This document shows positions 8,362 through 16,749 of a DNA stretch of 64,000 nt, in pieces. The notes under the pieces are model-generated. The model was not told where the DNA came from, ran no database searches, and was given only the letters and a program-made list of their open reading frames with translations. Numbering within the stretch: position 1 is the stretch's first letter; the number at the start of each line of letters is the position of its first letter. Origin of the DNA: CAMYOC01 sp963704875 (lineage in GTDB: Bacteria > Pseudomonadota > Gammaproteobacteria > Steroidobacterales > XN24); assembly GCA_963704875.1 (NCBI GenBank), contig CAVPIA010000005.1, positions 248,001 through 312,000 of the forward strand. The letters are read 5' to 3'. Both the position numbers and the translations under genes were made by a program.

Positions 8362-9418
8362 GCGACTGCTTGTCGTCGGGCCCGCCTGGGTCGGCGATAT
8401 GGTTATGAGCCAAAGCCTGTTTATCCGCCTGGCGGAGCATCGCCCGGACCTGCAATTGGACGTGCTCGCACCCGGGTGGTCGATGCCGCTGCTGGAGCGG
8501 ATGCCGCAGGTGAATCAGGTGATTGAAATGCCACTTGGTCACGGTGAATTCGGATTCCTTGAGCGGCGCCGGCTGGGGCGATCATTACGTGCGCGGGACT
8601 ATCGCCAGGCCATTGTGCTGCCGCGATCATTCAAGTCGGCGCTGGTGCCTTATTTCGCCGGTGTCCCGCGCCGCACAGGCTATCGGGGTGAAATGCGTTT
8701 TGGCTTGCTCAACGATATGCGTGCGCTGGACAAGCGCAGGCTGACGCAGACAGTTCAGCGCTACGTTAGCCTGGGCTTGCCGGCGGATGCGGTTCAGCCA
8801 CCGGATGTGCCCGAGCCGTGCTTGCGGGTAGATCCGGACAATCAGCGCCGATTGATCAGCGCACTCAGTCTGAACCCGGACAGGCCGATTGTGGCGATCA
8901 TGCCGGGCGCCGAGTACGGACCCGCCAAGTGCTGGCCGCTTGAACATTTCGCGAGTGTGGCGCGATCGCTCGTCGAGCGTGAATGCCTTGTCTGGATCAT
9001 GGGGTCAGAGCGTGACCGCGCGGCTGGCGAGACGATCATCAAACAGGCCGGGGTTACCGCTCGAGACGGTCGAGGAAGTGGCGAACTGCGGAATCTGTGT
9101 GGTCAGACGACGCTGACCGACGCGGTCGATCTGCTGGCACTGGCCGGTTCCGTGCTTAGCAATGACTCGGGTCTGATGCATGTGGCGGCCGCTGTTGGCT
9201 GCTATGTGGTTGCTGTCTACGGCTCATCGACGCCGGACTACACGCCGCCGCTGAACGCAAACAGCACGGTCCACTATCTGCGTCTGGACTGCAGTCCATG
9301 CTTTGAGCGCGATTGTCCACTGGGCCATCTGAATTGTCTGCGCGGGATCAGTCCGGACTCGGTATTGCAGAGCCTGGATCATGCTGTACGCGAACCCCGG
9401 GTCCAGCCGCATGCCTGA
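8354..9418 (+). CDS. waaF: Lipopolysaccharide heptosyltransferase II
   Basis: A 354-residue GT9 heptosyltransferase. It begins MPERLLVVGPAWVGDMVMSQSL, the WaaF N-terminal signature, and has IMPGAEYGPAKCWP and NDSGLMHVAAAVG in the donor-binding half, with DCSPCFERDCPLGH near the end. It adds the second heptose of the inner core. The start at ATG 8354 overlaps the hldD stop within the 8 bases ATGCCTGA; a longer open frame from 8309 does not match the family. No waaC (heptosyltransferase I) lies in the window. Confidence 0.95.
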   Translation: MPERLLVVGPAWVGDMVMSQSLFIRLAEHRPDLQLDVLAPGWSMPLLERMPQVNQVIEMPLGHGEFGFLERRRLGRSLRARDYRQAIVLPRSFKSALVPYFAGVPRRTGYRGEMRFGLLNDMRALDKRRLTQTVQRYVSLGLPADAVQPPDVPEPCLRVDPDNQRRLISALSLNPDRPIVAIMPGAEYGPAKCWPLEHFASVARSLVERECLVWIMGSERDRAAGETIIKQAGVTARDGRGSGELRNLCGQTTLTDAVDLLALAGSVLSNDSGLMHVAAAVGCYVVAVYGSSTPDYTPPLNANSTVHYLRLDCSPCFERDCPLGHLNCLRGISPDSVLQSLDHAVREPRVQPHA

Positions 9419-10184
9419 ACTTCCAGATAACGTGCCGGCGACCAGACCGAGCGCGGGTTCGACCATGCGGGAGGCATTGCAGGAATGGCCCCACGGCGCA
9501 GTGCTGCATGATCCGAAATGTGGTTTCGAGTGGACACCGGCCCGATTCAGCAGCGACACCTGGCGCGCGGAGGGGGCGTACCTGGGTGAAGATACGGGTG
9601 GCCGTGGCACTGTGGTATTCGTTCGCGCGGGTAATCAGGAATGGGCTATCCGTCACTATCGGCGCGGCGGATTAGCCGCCCGGTTTTCCGAGGACAGGTT
9701 TGTCTGGACCGGCAGGGACCGGACGCGCTCGTTTCGCGAATGGCATTTGCTGCGCCACCTGAGCGCGCTCGGATTGCCGGTGCCGGCGCCAGTGGCGGCG
9801 GCCTGCTGGCGTGATGGCTGGCGCTATACCGCTGATCTGGTTACGCAGCGAATACCCGGAGCGCAGCCCTTGTCAGCGCGGCTGGCGTTAGCGCCGATCA
9901 GCGAGTCCGTGTGGGCCGCGCTGGGCGCCTGCGTCGGCCGATTCCATGACGCCGGCGTGTGTCACGCAGATCTGAACGCCGGTAATCTGTTGCTGGATAC
10001 CGGGGACCATCCCTGGCTGATCGATTTTGATCGTGGCCGTCTGCGAATCCCTGGGGAGTGGCGGCAACGAAACCTGGCACGTTTGCTGAGATCGTTGAAC
10101 AAGATCACAAGCAAGCGGCCGGGCCTGCATTTCTCGGCGAGAGACTGGCAGTCATTTGTCGCTGGCTATCATGGTCGGCCATGA
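9411..10184 (+). CDS. kdkA: 3-deoxy-D-manno-octulosonic acid kinase
   Basis: A 257-residue kinase-like fold protein. It has HADLNAGNLLLD (catalytic loop) and LIDFDRGR (metal-binding Asp), with an upstream EWHLLRHLSALGLPVPAP segment, all typical of KdkA. The enzyme phosphorylates Kdo in LPS of bacteria that carry a single phosphorylated Kdo, such as Haemophilus. The start at ATG 9411 overlaps the waaF stop in the same 8-base ATGCCTGA arrangement seen at hldD/waaF. Start 9381 is possible but would overlap waaF further. Confidence 0.9.
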   Translation: MPELPDNVPATRPSAGSTMREALQEWPHGAVLHDPKCGFEWTPARFSSDTWRAEGAYLGEDTGGRGTVVFVRAGNQEWAIRHYRRGGLAARFSEDRFVWTGRDRTRSFREWHLLRHLSALGLPVPAPVAAACWRDGWRYTADLVTQRIPGAQPLSARLALAPISESVWAALGACVGRFHDAGVCHADLNAGNLLLDTGDHPWLIDFDRGRLRIPGEWRQRNLARLLRSLNKITSKRPGLHFSARDWQSFVAGYHGRP

Positions 10185-10218
10185 CCAGCCATCGTGATGG
10201 ACGACAAAACGGTCTGGA

Positions 10219-11145
10219 TCAAATGCCCGCGTAGGGATCGTCGACGGTATCGTCCCAGGGCTTAAAGCGGCGATGAATCCACAGATACTGCTCCGGCGCC
10301 AGACGCACGCGACGCTCAAGCCACTGATTGATCCGCAGCGTGTCGGCCTCTGCGTCGTCGCCCGGAAATCCGCTCAGCGCCGGCTCGATGACAAAGCGGT
10401 AGCCCCGGTCATCCGGCAAACGCATGGACAGAAACGGCACGACCCGGGCGCCGCTCATCTTGGCCAGCGCGGAAGTCGCGGTATTGCTTGGTGCCGGTAT
10501 CGAGAAAAATGGTACCAGCGCGCTATGCCCGCGACGATGACTCTGGTCTGGCGCATACCAGATTGCGTGGTTTTCGCGTAAGGCACGGACCATGCCGCGG
10601 ATGTCCTGCTTGGGGATCGCGCGTTGCGCGGAACGCTCCCGCCCACGGCGCATGATCTCGTTAAACAGCGGGTTCTCGTTGGGCCGGTACATCGCGGTCA
10701 CCGGGGCCTGCATGGTGAGAAATCTTCCGCCCAGATCCAGCGTGGTGAAATGTCCGGTGAGCATGATCACGCCCTTGCCATGCTCCAGCGCCGCTCGCAG
10801 ATGCTCGAGACCTTCAATCTCGACCAGGGGCCGCAAGCGCTCATCCGATGCCCACCAGCACAGACCCATTTCAATCAGTGTCATGCCCAGTGATTCAAAG
10901 TGCCGGCGCAGCAGCAGTTCGCGTTGTTGGTCCTGCCATTCGGGGAAACACAGCGCGATGTTGCGCGCGGCGATTCGGCGTCTCCTGCGGGCCAGCAGCA
11001 TCGCGCCACGACCGATGGCACGGCCGACCGGCGCCTGCAGCCGATATGGAAGCATCACTATCAGACGCAGCAAAGCCAGCGCTGCCCAGATACCCCAGAA
11101 CCGGGGAGCCAGCAGTCGATACAGCGGCACGGCGTCGTCACTCAA
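10219..11145 (-). CDS. Lipid A biosynthesis acyltransferase (LpxL/HtrB family)
   Basis: A 308-residue inner-membrane acyltransferase. An N-terminal membrane anchor (about residues 17-34) precedes the catalytic H-x4-D box, H132 and D137 in GHFTTLD. Further family motifs are MYRPNENPL, APDQSHRRGHS and WIHRRFK. It adds a secondary fatty acid to Kdo2-lipid A or a relative; LpxL and LpxM cannot be told apart by eye, and the length fits LpxL. The start is an unusual TTG at 11143-11145 preceded by AGGTG. It lies opposite the surrounding LPS genes, convergent with kdkA and divergent from hldE. Confidence 0.9.
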   Translation of the reverse strand: MSDDAVPLYRLLAPRFWGIWAALALLRLIVMLPYRLQAPVGRAIGRGAMLLARRRRRIAARNIALCFPEWQDQQRELLLRRHFESLGMTLIEMGLCWWASDERLRPLVEIEGLEHLRAALEHGKGVIMLTGHFTTLDLGGRFLTMQAPVTAMYRPNENPLFNEIMRRGRERSAQRAIPKQDIRGMVRALRENHAIWYAPDQSHRRGHSALVPFFSIPAPSNTATSALAKMSGARVVPFLSMRLPDDRGYRFVIEPALSGFPGDDAEADTLRINQWLERRVRLAPEQYLWIHRRFKPWDDTVDDPYAGI

Positions 11146-11236
11146 CGGGTTTCACCTGCCAGGGCAAGCAGCGTCCGATTGACGCCGTCCGGAAGTTTAC
11201 CGCAGGACCGGCATCGCCTCCGCTGTGTAAGCCCTG

Positions 11237-11245
11237 TGCTACCAT
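11237..11245 (+). promoter_or_regulatory. Candidate promoter for hldE-waaA
   Basis: TG-C-TACCAT (11237-11245) resembles an extended -10, 26 bases before the hldE ATG. The -35 region is not recognisable. This is a weak call, but a promoter is required here because the gene upstream is divergent. Confidence 0.3.
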
Positions 11246-11270
11246 CCGCGCCACAACAGAGGGCCAGGCA

Positions 11271-12722
11271 ATGACCTTAACTGTCCCGGATTTTTCCAAC
11301 GCGCGCGTGCTTGTTGTCGGCGATGTCATGCTCGACCGGTACTGGTTTGGCCCGACCGGACGCATCTCGCCCGAAGCGCCGGTGCCGGTGGTCAACATCA
11401 ACTCGGTTCAGGAACGTGCCGGCGGCGCCGCCAATGTCGCAGCCAATCTCGCCAGCCTGGGTGTGGTCACGCGCCTGCTCGGTGTGACCGGAGATGACGA
11501 GTCTGCCGACCGCTTGCAGCAGTTGCTTGATGCCGCCGGCATCGAGGGCAGGCTGCAGCGTTCGCCCCGGTTCACCACTGTCGCCAAGCTCCGGGTTTTG
11601 AGTCGTAATCAGCAACTGATCCGGCTTGATTTTGATCCGCCGCCTGCAGGTCAGCGTCCGGTGATCGAATTGGCCACCTTCAGGGAGATGCTTGACGGTG
11701 TGGACGCAGTGTTGCTTTCGGACTATGGCAAGGGCTCGCTGGCAGAAATCCCGACATTGATCGCGGACTGCAGAGCGGCCGATGTTCCGGTTTTTGTCGA
11801 TCCCAAGGGTGCGGATTTCGAACGCTATCGCGGCGCCAATGTGGTGACGCCAAATCTGGCCGAGTTCAACGCGGTGGCTGGCGAGAGCGTTGACGAAAAG
11901 GACTTCATACGACGTGGCGAGGCACTCCGCACCAGCCTGGGGCTTGACCACCTGTTGGTGACTCGCAGCGATCGGGGTATGACCCTGTTCGGGGCGGAGC
12001 CGGCGGTTGTGCAACTGGCCGCGGAGGCGCGGGAAGTGTTCGATGTGACCGGCGCTGGTGATACCGTGATCGCGGTAACAGCGGCAGCGGTCGCAGCCGG
12101 TCAGAGCATGCAGCAGGCAGCCGGTCTGGCCAATCTGGCGGCTGGGCTGGTGGTGCGCAAGCCGGGTGTCGCAAGCGTCACTCCGTCAGAGCTGAGGCTG
12201 GCTCAGCATCAGCGGGGCAAGGGAGGACGCGGCATTCTTAGCCAGCAGGCACTGTTGCTCGCGGTCGGTCAGGCTCGTGACCGCGGCGAACGCATCGTGA
12301 TGACCAACGGCTGCTTTGACCTGATCCATGCCGGCCACGTGGCCTATCTGGAAGAAGCCAAAACGCTTGGCGACAGACTGGTGGTCGCGGTAAACGATGA
12401 TGCGTCCGTGCGCCGCCTTAAAGGCAGCGATCGGCCGCTCAATTCGCTGGCCGATCGCCTGGCAGTGTTGTCCGGGTTGGCGGCTGTGGACTGGGTGGTT
12501 CCCTTCTCGGAGGATACGCCGCAGCGACTGATCTGCGAAGTACTGCCGGATTGCCTGGTCAAAGGCGGCGACTATCGTCCGGACCAGGTCGCCGGCGGCG
12601 ATTGCGTCGAGCGCCATGGCGGTGAAGTGCGCGTCCTGTCCTTCCGTCCGGGCCATTCCAGCAGCGCTTTGCTGGCGCGTCTCGGGCGACCGAAAGGCGA
12701 AGGCGAAGGCACACCGCAGTGA
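11271..12722 (+). CDS. hldE: Bifunctional heptose 7-phosphate kinase / heptose 1-phosphate adenylyltransferase
   Basis: A 483-residue fusion (E. coli HldE has 477). The N-terminal ribokinase-type domain starts with VLVVGDVMLDRYWFG, has GGAANVA and ends with the phosphate-binding GAGDTV motif near residue 262. The C-terminal cytidylyltransferase-like domain starts at TNGCFDLIHAGHVAYL. It supplies ADP-heptose to HldD. The ATG at 11271 gives the standard N-terminus; the much longer open frame upstream is an artefact. The stop overlaps the waaA start (GTGA). Confidence 0.97.
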   Translation: MTLTVPDFSNARVLVVGDVMLDRYWFGPTGRISPEAPVPVVNINSVQERAGGAANVAANLASLGVVTRLLGVTGDDESADRLQQLLDAAGIEGRLQRSPRFTTVAKLRVLSRNQQLIRLDFDPPPAGQRPVIELATFREMLDGVDAVLLSDYGKGSLAEIPTLIADCRAADVPVFVDPKGADFERYRGANVVTPNLAEFNAVAGESVDEKDFIRRGEALRTSLGLDHLLVTRSDRGMTLFGAEPAVVQLAAEAREVFDVTGAGDTVIAVTAAAVAAGQSMQQAAGLANLAAGLVVRKPGVASVTPSELRLAQHQRGKGGRGILSQQALLLAVGQARDRGERIVMTNGCFDLIHAGHVAYLEEAKTLGDRLVVAVNDDASVRRLKGSDRPLNSLADRLAVLSGLAAVDWVVPFSEDTPQRLICEVLPDCLVKGGDYRPDQVAGGDCVERHGGEVRVLSFRPGHSSSALLARLGRPKGEGEGTPQ

Positions 12723-14011
12723 GGCTGCTGTACCTGGTCCTGTCCTACATTCTCGCGCCCTCGGTCATCTTCATCCTGCTATGGAAAGGGATGACCAACC
12801 GGGCCTACTTCGAACGCTTTGAAGAGCGTTTCGGTTTCGGCCGCAGCCGCACAGACCGGCCAAGCATCTGGATCCATGCGGTATCGGTCGGTGAAGTGGT
12901 GTCGGCCTCGCCAATGGTGTGGGAGTTCCGCAGGAAGTATCCGGATCTGCCGGTGGTGATGAGCACGGTGACACCCACGGGCGGGGAACGCGTTGCCGCC
13001 TTGTTCGGCGACGACGTCATCCACAGCTACATCCCGTATGACACGCCTGGCGCGGTGTCTCGTTTCTTTGATCGTTTCAATCCGCGTCTGGCGATCATCA
13101 TGGAAACCGAGTTATGGCCCAATCTGTTTGCCGAATGCGGGGCCCGCGAAGTACCGCTGGTGATGGCAAACGCGCGTATTTCACCGCGCTCGGTGAACAA
13201 GTACAAACGCTTTGTCGGCCTGTTCCGCGAAACACTCGCGTTCGGCATTCTGATCGCAGCCCAAAGTCAACGCGATGCAGAGCGTTTTCTGGAATTGGGC
13301 GCCGCCCCGGAGCGGACGCATGCGATCGGCAATCTGAAGTTCGATTTCGACTTGCCGGCGGGCATCCGGCAACGCGGTCAGGCCCTGCGGCGGGAGATCG
13401 CCGGCGCGCGGCCGGTATGGGTCGCGGCGAGCACCCACGAGGGTGAGGAAGAGCAAATCCTGGCTGCGCATCGACAGATACTGGAGCATGAAAAGGACGC
13501 GTTGTTGATCCTGGTGCCGCGGCATCGTGAACGGTTCGAAACGGTAGCGGAGTTATTGCGCCAGTCGGGCATGTGCTTCGAGAGACGCAGCAGTCAGGGT
13601 ACTTGCGGTAGTGCGTATAGCGTTTTCCTGGGCGATACGCTGGGTGAGTTGCTGACGTTCTATTCCGCCGCGGATGTCGCCTTTGTCGCGGGTAGCCTGG
13701 AACCGGTAGGCGGCCACAATCTGCTGGAACCTGCGGCGCTGGGGATCCCGGTTCTGACCGGACCGCACAACTTTAATGCCGAGGACGTTGTGCTCAAATT
13801 GACCGAAGGCGGCGCGGCCAAAGTCATCAGTGGGTCAGAAAATCTGGCGCGCGAAGTCATCCCGTTCCTGACAGACCCGGCCCTGAGGGCGGCCTGGGGC
13901 AGCCGCGGTCAGCAGATCGTCAGCGACAATCGGGGCGCCTTGCGGCGCCTGCTGGATATGGTCGAGCCGTTACTGGACGAGCCGGCAGGTTCCGCCTCGA
14001 CTACTCTTTGA
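12719..14011 (+). CDS. waaA: 3-deoxy-D-manno-octulosonic acid transferase WaaA (KdtA)
   Basis: A 430-residue GT30 enzyme. It has an N-terminal membrane anchor (about residues 3-20), then IHAVSVGEVVSA, METELWPNLFAECG, PLVMANARIS and EPVGGHNLLEPAALG, all WaaA signatures. It transfers Kdo from CMP-Kdo to lipid A. The GTG start at 12719 overlaps the hldE stop. The 3' end overlaps the convergent tolC by 11 bases. With kdkA nearby, it may add only one Kdo; this is inference from the Haemophilus pattern. Confidence 0.96.
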   Translation: MRLLYLVLSYILAPSVIFILLWKGMTNRAYFERFEERFGFGRSRTDRPSIWIHAVSVGEVVSASPMVWEFRRKYPDLPVVMSTVTPTGGERVAALFGDDVIHSYIPYDTPGAVSRFFDRFNPRLAIIMETELWPNLFAECGAREVPLVMANARISPRSVNKYKRFVGLFRETLAFGILIAAQSQRDAERFLELGAAPERTHAIGNLKFDFDLPAGIRQRGQALRREIAGARPVWVAASTHEGEEEQILAAHRQILEHEKDALLILVPRHRERFETVAELLRQSGMCFERRSSQGTCGSAYSVFLGDTLGELLTFYSAADVAFVAGSLEPVGGHNLLEPAALGIPVLTGPHNFNAEDVVLKLTEGGAAKVISGSENLAREVIPFLTDPALRAAWGSRGQQIVSDNRGALRRLLDMVEPLLDEPAGSASTTL

Positions 14012-15425
14012 GCCAACTGTTTATCAGCTCCAGGTCGGACGTGCCGAGCGTACCTGCTGCCCGTTTTAGCAGCACGCCGTTGGTCAGATAAGTGTAGCGA
14101 CTGCGGGCATAGTCTCGCTGTGCTTCAAACAGGTTCCGACGCGAAACCAGCACGTCGACCGTGGTCCGGGTACCGACCTCGAAACCGGCCTCGGTGGCAC
14201 GCAGCGCGGTTTGGTTCGATTCCACAGATTTGGACAGCGCCTTGACCCGTGAGATTTCTGCATTGACGCTCAAAAACGAGTCTCTGACCTGTCTCTCGGT
14301 TTGCCGGGCGACCCGCTCCAGACTCTCCAGTGATGCCTGATGCTGATATTCAGACTGTTTCACCTTCGAGCGCACCGATCCGCCGCTGAACAAGGGCACA
14401 CTTAGCTGCAGTCCGATCACGTCGGTGTTGTCGCTCCGGTCAGCCGGATTCTTGCCGGGTACGATGGTCGCGCCTTCCTGCTGCGGTCTGTTTTGCAGAT
14501 TGACGTCGTCATTGTTACCGCCACGGCGGGCGAAGAAATCGAGGGTCGGCAAATGCCCGGATTTTTGCAGGCTGATGTTATCCCGCGAAATCTCCGCACC
14601 CAGCCGGCTGGCCTCCAAATCCAGATTCTGCTTAAGCGCAGTGGATACCCAGGTGTCGACATCATCCGGAGTGGGTGATATCAGGGGCGTCCCAGGGCCC
14701 GCGTCCGCAAGGTGCTCGTAATACTGACCCGTGATCTCGCGCAGAAACTCTTTGGCGACAGCCAGTGTGCGCTTGGCCTCGATCACGCCAGCCGAGGCCG
14801 AATCGAAGGAGGCCTGTGACTCCTGCACATCGGTGATGGCGATCAGCCCCACCTCGAATCGTTTTTCGGCTTGTTCCAGCTGCCGTTTGATCGAATCCTT
14901 GGCGGCTTCGCTTGCGGTGAGTGTTGCCTTGGCGGCAAGCACATCAAAATATCGCTGGACGACTCGCGCCATCAAGTCCTGTTCAGCCGCACGATATTCG
15001 GCTTCCGCCTGGGCCAGCTGCTTATCGGCCTGCTTCAGTGTGACCCACTGGTCCCAGCGAAAAACGGTCTGGTTCAAATCCAGCGACCATGACCTGGCCG
15101 GGGTCGTATTCTGGGTAAAGTCGGTGGTAATCGACTGGATGGTCGTGTCCCCGGTATTCGGATCCTGCACTGCCTGAGTAAAGGTATTGCTGCCGCCGGA
15201 ATAGACGTTTTGAGCCCGCGCCTGACCGGAAATCTGCGGCAGCAGCGCCGCCATAGCCTGCGGCTTGGCCTCAAGCGTGGCCATGCGATTGGCCCCCGCT
15301 TCCTTGAGCAAGGGATCGGCTGTAACGGCCACTCCATAGACATCCATCAGACTGGCGGCGGGCGCCGTTTGGCATACGAGCAGCAGGGCTGCGAGCGCCG
15401 GCGCAGTGCGCGAACTGTTCATCAT
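14001..15425 (-). CDS. tolC: TolC family outer-membrane efflux protein
   Basis: A 474-residue protein from the ATG at 15425. A signal peptide (to about residue 24, CQTAPAAS) is followed by two internally similar halves of long helices rich in A, Q, E and L with LGAEISRDNI and FEVGTRTTVDVL motifs. This is the pattern of the TolC trimeric barrel and tunnel. It is the outer-membrane exit duct for type I secretion and drug efflux. GGAG lies 11 bases before the start; ATG 15422 is possible. Rhodanese and Pcm-like genes lie upstream on the same strand. A palindrome lies 43-65 bases upstream. Confidence 0.94.
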   Translation of the reverse strand: MMNSSRTAPALAALLLVCQTAPAASLMDVYGVAVTADPLLKEAGANRMATLEAKPQAMAALLPQISGQARAQNVYSGGSNTFTQAVQDPNTGDTTIQSITTDFTQNTTPARSWSLDLNQTVFRWDQWVTLKQADKQLAQAEAEYRAAEQDLMARVVQRYFDVLAAKATLTASEAAKDSIKRQLEQAEKRFEVGLIAITDVQESQASFDSASAGVIEAKRTLAVAKEFLREITGQYYEHLADAGPGTPLISPTPDDVDTWVSTALKQNLDLEASRLGAEISRDNISLQKSGHLPTLDFFARRGGNNDDVNLQNRPQQEGATIVPGKNPADRSDNTDVIGLQLSVPLFSGGSVRSKVKQSEYQHQASLESLERVARQTERQVRDSFLSVNAEISRVKALSKSVESNQTALRATEAGFEVGTRTTVDVLVSRRNLFEAQRDYARSRYTYLTNGVLLKRAAGTLGTSDLELINSWLKE

Positions 15426-15468
15426 GGGTCGATCTTCTCCGTCGAGGGGGTCGCTACTGAATACGTTA

Positions 15469-15490
15469 GTGTTATAGTTGACTATATCAC
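15469..15490. promoter_or_regulatory. 22-bp palindrome before tolC, operator-like
   Basis: Arms TATAGT (15473-15478) and ACTATA (15481-15486) flank a central TG, and the symmetry continues outward to GTG (15469) and CAC (15490) with one mismatched pair. The size and A/T-rich half-sites fit a dimeric repressor of MarR or TetR type. The regulator is unknown. Confidence 0.45.
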
Positions 15491-15533
15491 CATATCTCTG
15501 GACGACCAAGCTTTTGCCTGTTGTAGCCTGGCT

Positions 15534-15851
15534 TCAATACTGTGGGATAGCGGGGTCGACCAGGTCTGACCAGGCGTCAATGCCTCCGCGGAGGTTAATT
15601 ACCCTGGGGAATCCCGATTGTTCAAGGAATTTGACCACTTGCCGGCTTCGGTTGCCATGATGGCACATCACGACGATATCGCGCTCCCCGTCCAGCTCTG
15701 ACAGCCGGTCGGGGAGTTGCCCCATCGGAATGTTTAGCGTCATCGGCAGACTCGCCAGCGCAAGTTCCCAGGGCTCGCGGATGTCGAGGATCACGGGCTG
15801 CAAGGCGCCGCTGAGCAAACTTTCGAGATCTGTTGGCGAAATCTCCTGCAT
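15534..15851 (-). CDS. Rhodanese-like sulfurtransferase
   Basis: A 105-residue single rhodanese domain: VILDIREPWEL, then the active-site loop CHHGNRSR with catalytic Cys63, then VINLRGGIDAW. Such proteins carry a persulfide on the cysteine; the physiological acceptor is not known. Its position between tolC and a Pcm-like gene is common in Pseudomonas-type genomes. Its stop lies 109 bases before the tolC start, leaving room for the palindrome at 15469. Confidence 0.9.
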   Translation of the reverse strand: MQEISPTDLESLLSGALQPVILDIREPWELALASLPMTLNIPMGQLPDRLSELDGERDIVVMCHHGNRSRQVVKFLEQSGFPRVINLRGGIDAWSDLVDPAIPQY

Positions 15852-15863
15852 CGGGCCAAACCC

Positions 15864-16514
15864 CTAGAATACAAACGCATCGGGCTGCGGGGCATTGTGC
15901 AAAGGCGCGATATCGGTCTCAAACAGGACCTCCCGGGCGCAGCCTTCACCGCTGCCGCGAGTCACCAGCCTGGCCTCGCGGGCAGGGCCCGCACCGACGA
16001 CTACAAACAGACGACCCCCGGGGCTCAGCATTTTCTCAAAGCGGTGGTCGTAGACCGGCAGCGACCCGCCGATCACGATGACATCGAAGCTGCGCTCGAA
16101 TTCTGCGCTCATCGCGTCCGCCGTCTCCAGCTGCACGTTATCATCGCCTGATTGGGCCAGCCGCGCGGCGGCCTGTCGGGTGCACTCGGGGTCAATATCC
16201 AGACTCAATACAGAACCGGCGAGCCTGGCCAGGCAGGCAGTGAGGTACCCGCAGCCGGTGCCGACCTCCAGTACCGAGTCGGTAGGCAGCGGCGCTACTG
16301 CCTGGAGTATCCGCGCCTGAATCTTGGGCTGCAGCATTTGATGACCGTCGCCCAGAGGGATGCTGATGTCCGCATATGCCAGGCTCTTCAATGGTTCCGG
16401 AACGAAGAGTTCCCGCGGCATATCCGCCATCACATCGAGGACGCGTTGATCGCTCACCTCCCAGGTTCTCAGCTGCTGGCTGATCATCTGGGCCCGGGCG
16501 GCATCGAGATTCAT
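15864..16514 (-). CDS. Protein-L-isoaspartate O-methyltransferase family protein
   Basis: A 216-residue class I SAM methyltransferase. LPRELFVPE and YADISIPLG precede the SAM-binding LEVGTGCGYLTACLA near residue 81, as in Pcm. The C-terminal half is less conserved than in true Pcm: VIVIGGSLPVYDHRFEK stands where Pcm has a GAAPEVP-like loop. This is the paralogue usually found beside tolC, so repair of isoaspartate is not assured. It is divergent from thiC. Confidence 0.85.
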   Translation of the reverse strand: MNLDAARAQMISQQLRTWEVSDQRVLDVMADMPRELFVPEPLKSLAYADISIPLGDGHQMLQPKIQARILQAVAPLPTDSVLEVGTGCGYLTACLARLAGSVLSLDIDPECTRQAAARLAQSGDDNVQLETADAMSAEFERSFDVIVIGGSLPVYDHRFEKMLSPGGRLFVVVGAGPAREARLVTRGSGEGCAREVLFETDIAPLHNAPQPDAFVF

Positions 16515-16749
16515 GGGGTGCTCCGTGTTAATCGGCGTAACCGGGAAAATTCAGAGGAGGGAAGGTTAAGGCGTCGATGTCCGGGTGACAAGGCACAAAG
16601 CTCGCATTATGGTGAATCGCCCGCCGCTGACCGGCCCCCTTGAGATAAGCTTGGCGGATGTGCGAACAAACTGGCCACCCGACATCTTCTGCCAATAGAA
16701 TCAGGGTTTTCCGCGGGGCCACCTGCCCAGCGACGTCAGAGAGGTCCGC
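16515..16749. other. Intergenic region between the Pcm-like gene and thiC; no THI-box found
   Basis: These 235 bases separate two divergent genes. I looked on the plus strand for the TPP riboswitch landmarks (CTGAGA, CCTGATC, a GGTTAAT-like stretch followed by GCGAAGGGA) and found none in order. A TAGAAT at 16696-16701 could be a -10 but has no good -35. The 64-codon minus-strand open frame here resembles nothing. Confidence 0.5.

Noticed and set aside
10848..11270. Extended N-terminus of hldE
   Set aside because: The extra 141 codons are antisense to the lpxL-like gene and precede a normal HldE start at 11271.
16528..16722. 64-codon minus-strand open frame before thiC
   Set aside because: No motif, no ribosome site and an odd composition; more likely spacer DNA.
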